Part shown: piece after piece, positions 16,906 to 17,295 of the stretch
Position numbering within the stretch: the first letter of the stretch is position 1
Layout of the letters: the number at the start of each line of letters is the position of its first letter
NCBI GenBank assembly: GCA_028687155.1
Contig: JAQUAR010000002.1
Location: 1-17,295 of the forward strand
Length of the DNA: 17,295 nt
From: Methylacidiphilaceae bacterium
Lineage (GTDB): Bacteria; Verrucomicrobiota; Verrucomicrobiia; Methylacidiphilales; Methylacidiphilaceae
Direction: 5' to 3'
Notes under the pieces: model-generated
The model's database searches: none
What the model saw: only the letters and a program-made list of their open reading frames with translations
What the model was told of the DNA's origin: nothing
Made by a program: the position numbers and the translations under genes

Positions 16906-17295
16906 ATGGGGCAACTCTTCCGCTTGCTTCCCCTGCTGCTGCTCCTTTCGGCTCCGCCCGAGGCGCCTGCTGCCACCGGCTCGCCGGTCGTCATCGTCGA
17001 GAGGCCCGGCGTCGTCCACAATTTTACGGTCGATGGCGCATCCGTTCGGACCATGTTTCGTGACGCCCTCTTGGAATACACGAAGCAGACATCAGTGAAG
17101 ACCGCCTGGACCAAAGGGATCGGCATCACGCCCCGCGACGTTGTGGGGATTAAGATTGCCGCATCCGGCGGTCCCGTCATGTCGAGCCGCAAGCCGCTCG
17201 TCGCGGCCATCGCCGAAAGCCTGGCAGAGGCGGGCGTGCCCGCGTACCAGATTGTCGTCTGGGACAAATTGGAAGATGACCTGCGGGAAGCCGAA
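16906..17295 (+). CDS. Secreted DUF362-like protein, 3' end outside the window
   Basis: The first 130 codons are present. From ATG 16906 the protein begins with a Leu-rich signal peptide (a run of Leu at residues 7-14, then SAPPEAPAA as a likely cleavage region), so export is expected. In-frame GTG codons at 16876/16879 would add a basic start (VVKRK) that also suits a signal peptide. The segment DVVGIKIAASGGPVMSS, then LVAAIAESLAEAGVP and IVVWD, resembles the start of DUF362 domains, some of which are linked to iron-sulfur or redox proteins. The gene is divergent from dnaG with a very short gap, and no clear SD is seen. The function is unknown and the domain call is moderate because the protein is incomplete. 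Confidence 0.6.
   Translation, partial: MGQLFRLLPLLLLLSAPPEAPAATGSPVVIVERPGVVHNFTVDGASVRTMFRDALLEYTKQTSVKTAWTKGIGITPRDVVGIKIAASGGPVMSSRKPLVAAIAESLAEAGVPAYQIVVWDKLEDDLREAE

Overview
The window looks like bacterial chromosome at roughly 60% GC (my impression, plus a few hand-counted lines). It carries nitrogen-fixation genes next to housekeeping genes. My best guess for the source is a free-living diazotroph of the Verrucomicrobiota, possibly a Methylacidiphilaceae/Methylacidimicrobium-type methanotroph. The basis is the mix of Mo-nitrogenase genes, a single-chain alpha2-type GlyRS, an AsmA-like protein and a primase lacking zinc ligands. This is inference; no marker in the window proves the taxon.

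Layout. (1) Positions 1-2570 form a nif region. On the minus strand, nifH (114-1001) is followed by a perfect 10-bp stem-loop and then the first 15 codons of a gene that should be nifD. Divergent from nifH, on the plus strand, is nifV (homocitrate synthase). The intergenic region holds a good -24/-12 (sigma-54) promoter facing each gene and one perfect TGT-N10-ACA NifA-type site. (2) A fatty-acyl desaturase (2567-3667, minus) overlaps the nifV stop by 4 bp, tail to tail. (3) Positions 3982-5586 are the most unusual part. A 118-bp piece of the 3' end of glyS is present twice in direct orientation (4010-4127 and 5469-5586, 116/118 identical). Both copies run on to a stop codon, but with diverged tails. 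Between them lies a cassette of about 1.34 kb and lower GC, with three overlapping minus-strand genes: a small beta-rich protein, an unknown 201-aa protein and a HEPN/UPF0332-like protein. It looks like insertion of a small accessory module into the 3' end of glyS, with the C-terminus of the synthetase rebuilt. (4) glyS (minus) is divergent from an AsmA-like envelope protein, which is followed by valS (plus). (5) recA, rpoD and dnaG lie on the minus strand (transcribed dnaG-rpoD-recA) and converge on valS. (6) A truncated, secreted DUF362-like gene starts divergently from dnaG and runs off the window.

How they work together. NifH is the reductase of nitrogenase and NifV supplies the homocitrate ligand of FeMo-cofactor; both appear to be under sigma-54/NifA control from one shared region. 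GlyRS, ValRS, primase, the principal sigma factor and RecA are core information-processing functions. The HEPN triad is accessory, and on weak context evidence may act in defence or as a toxin-type RNase module. The DnaG here has lost three of the four zinc ligands of the classical primase zinc-binding domain.

I saw no tRNA, rRNA, CRISPR array or transposase.
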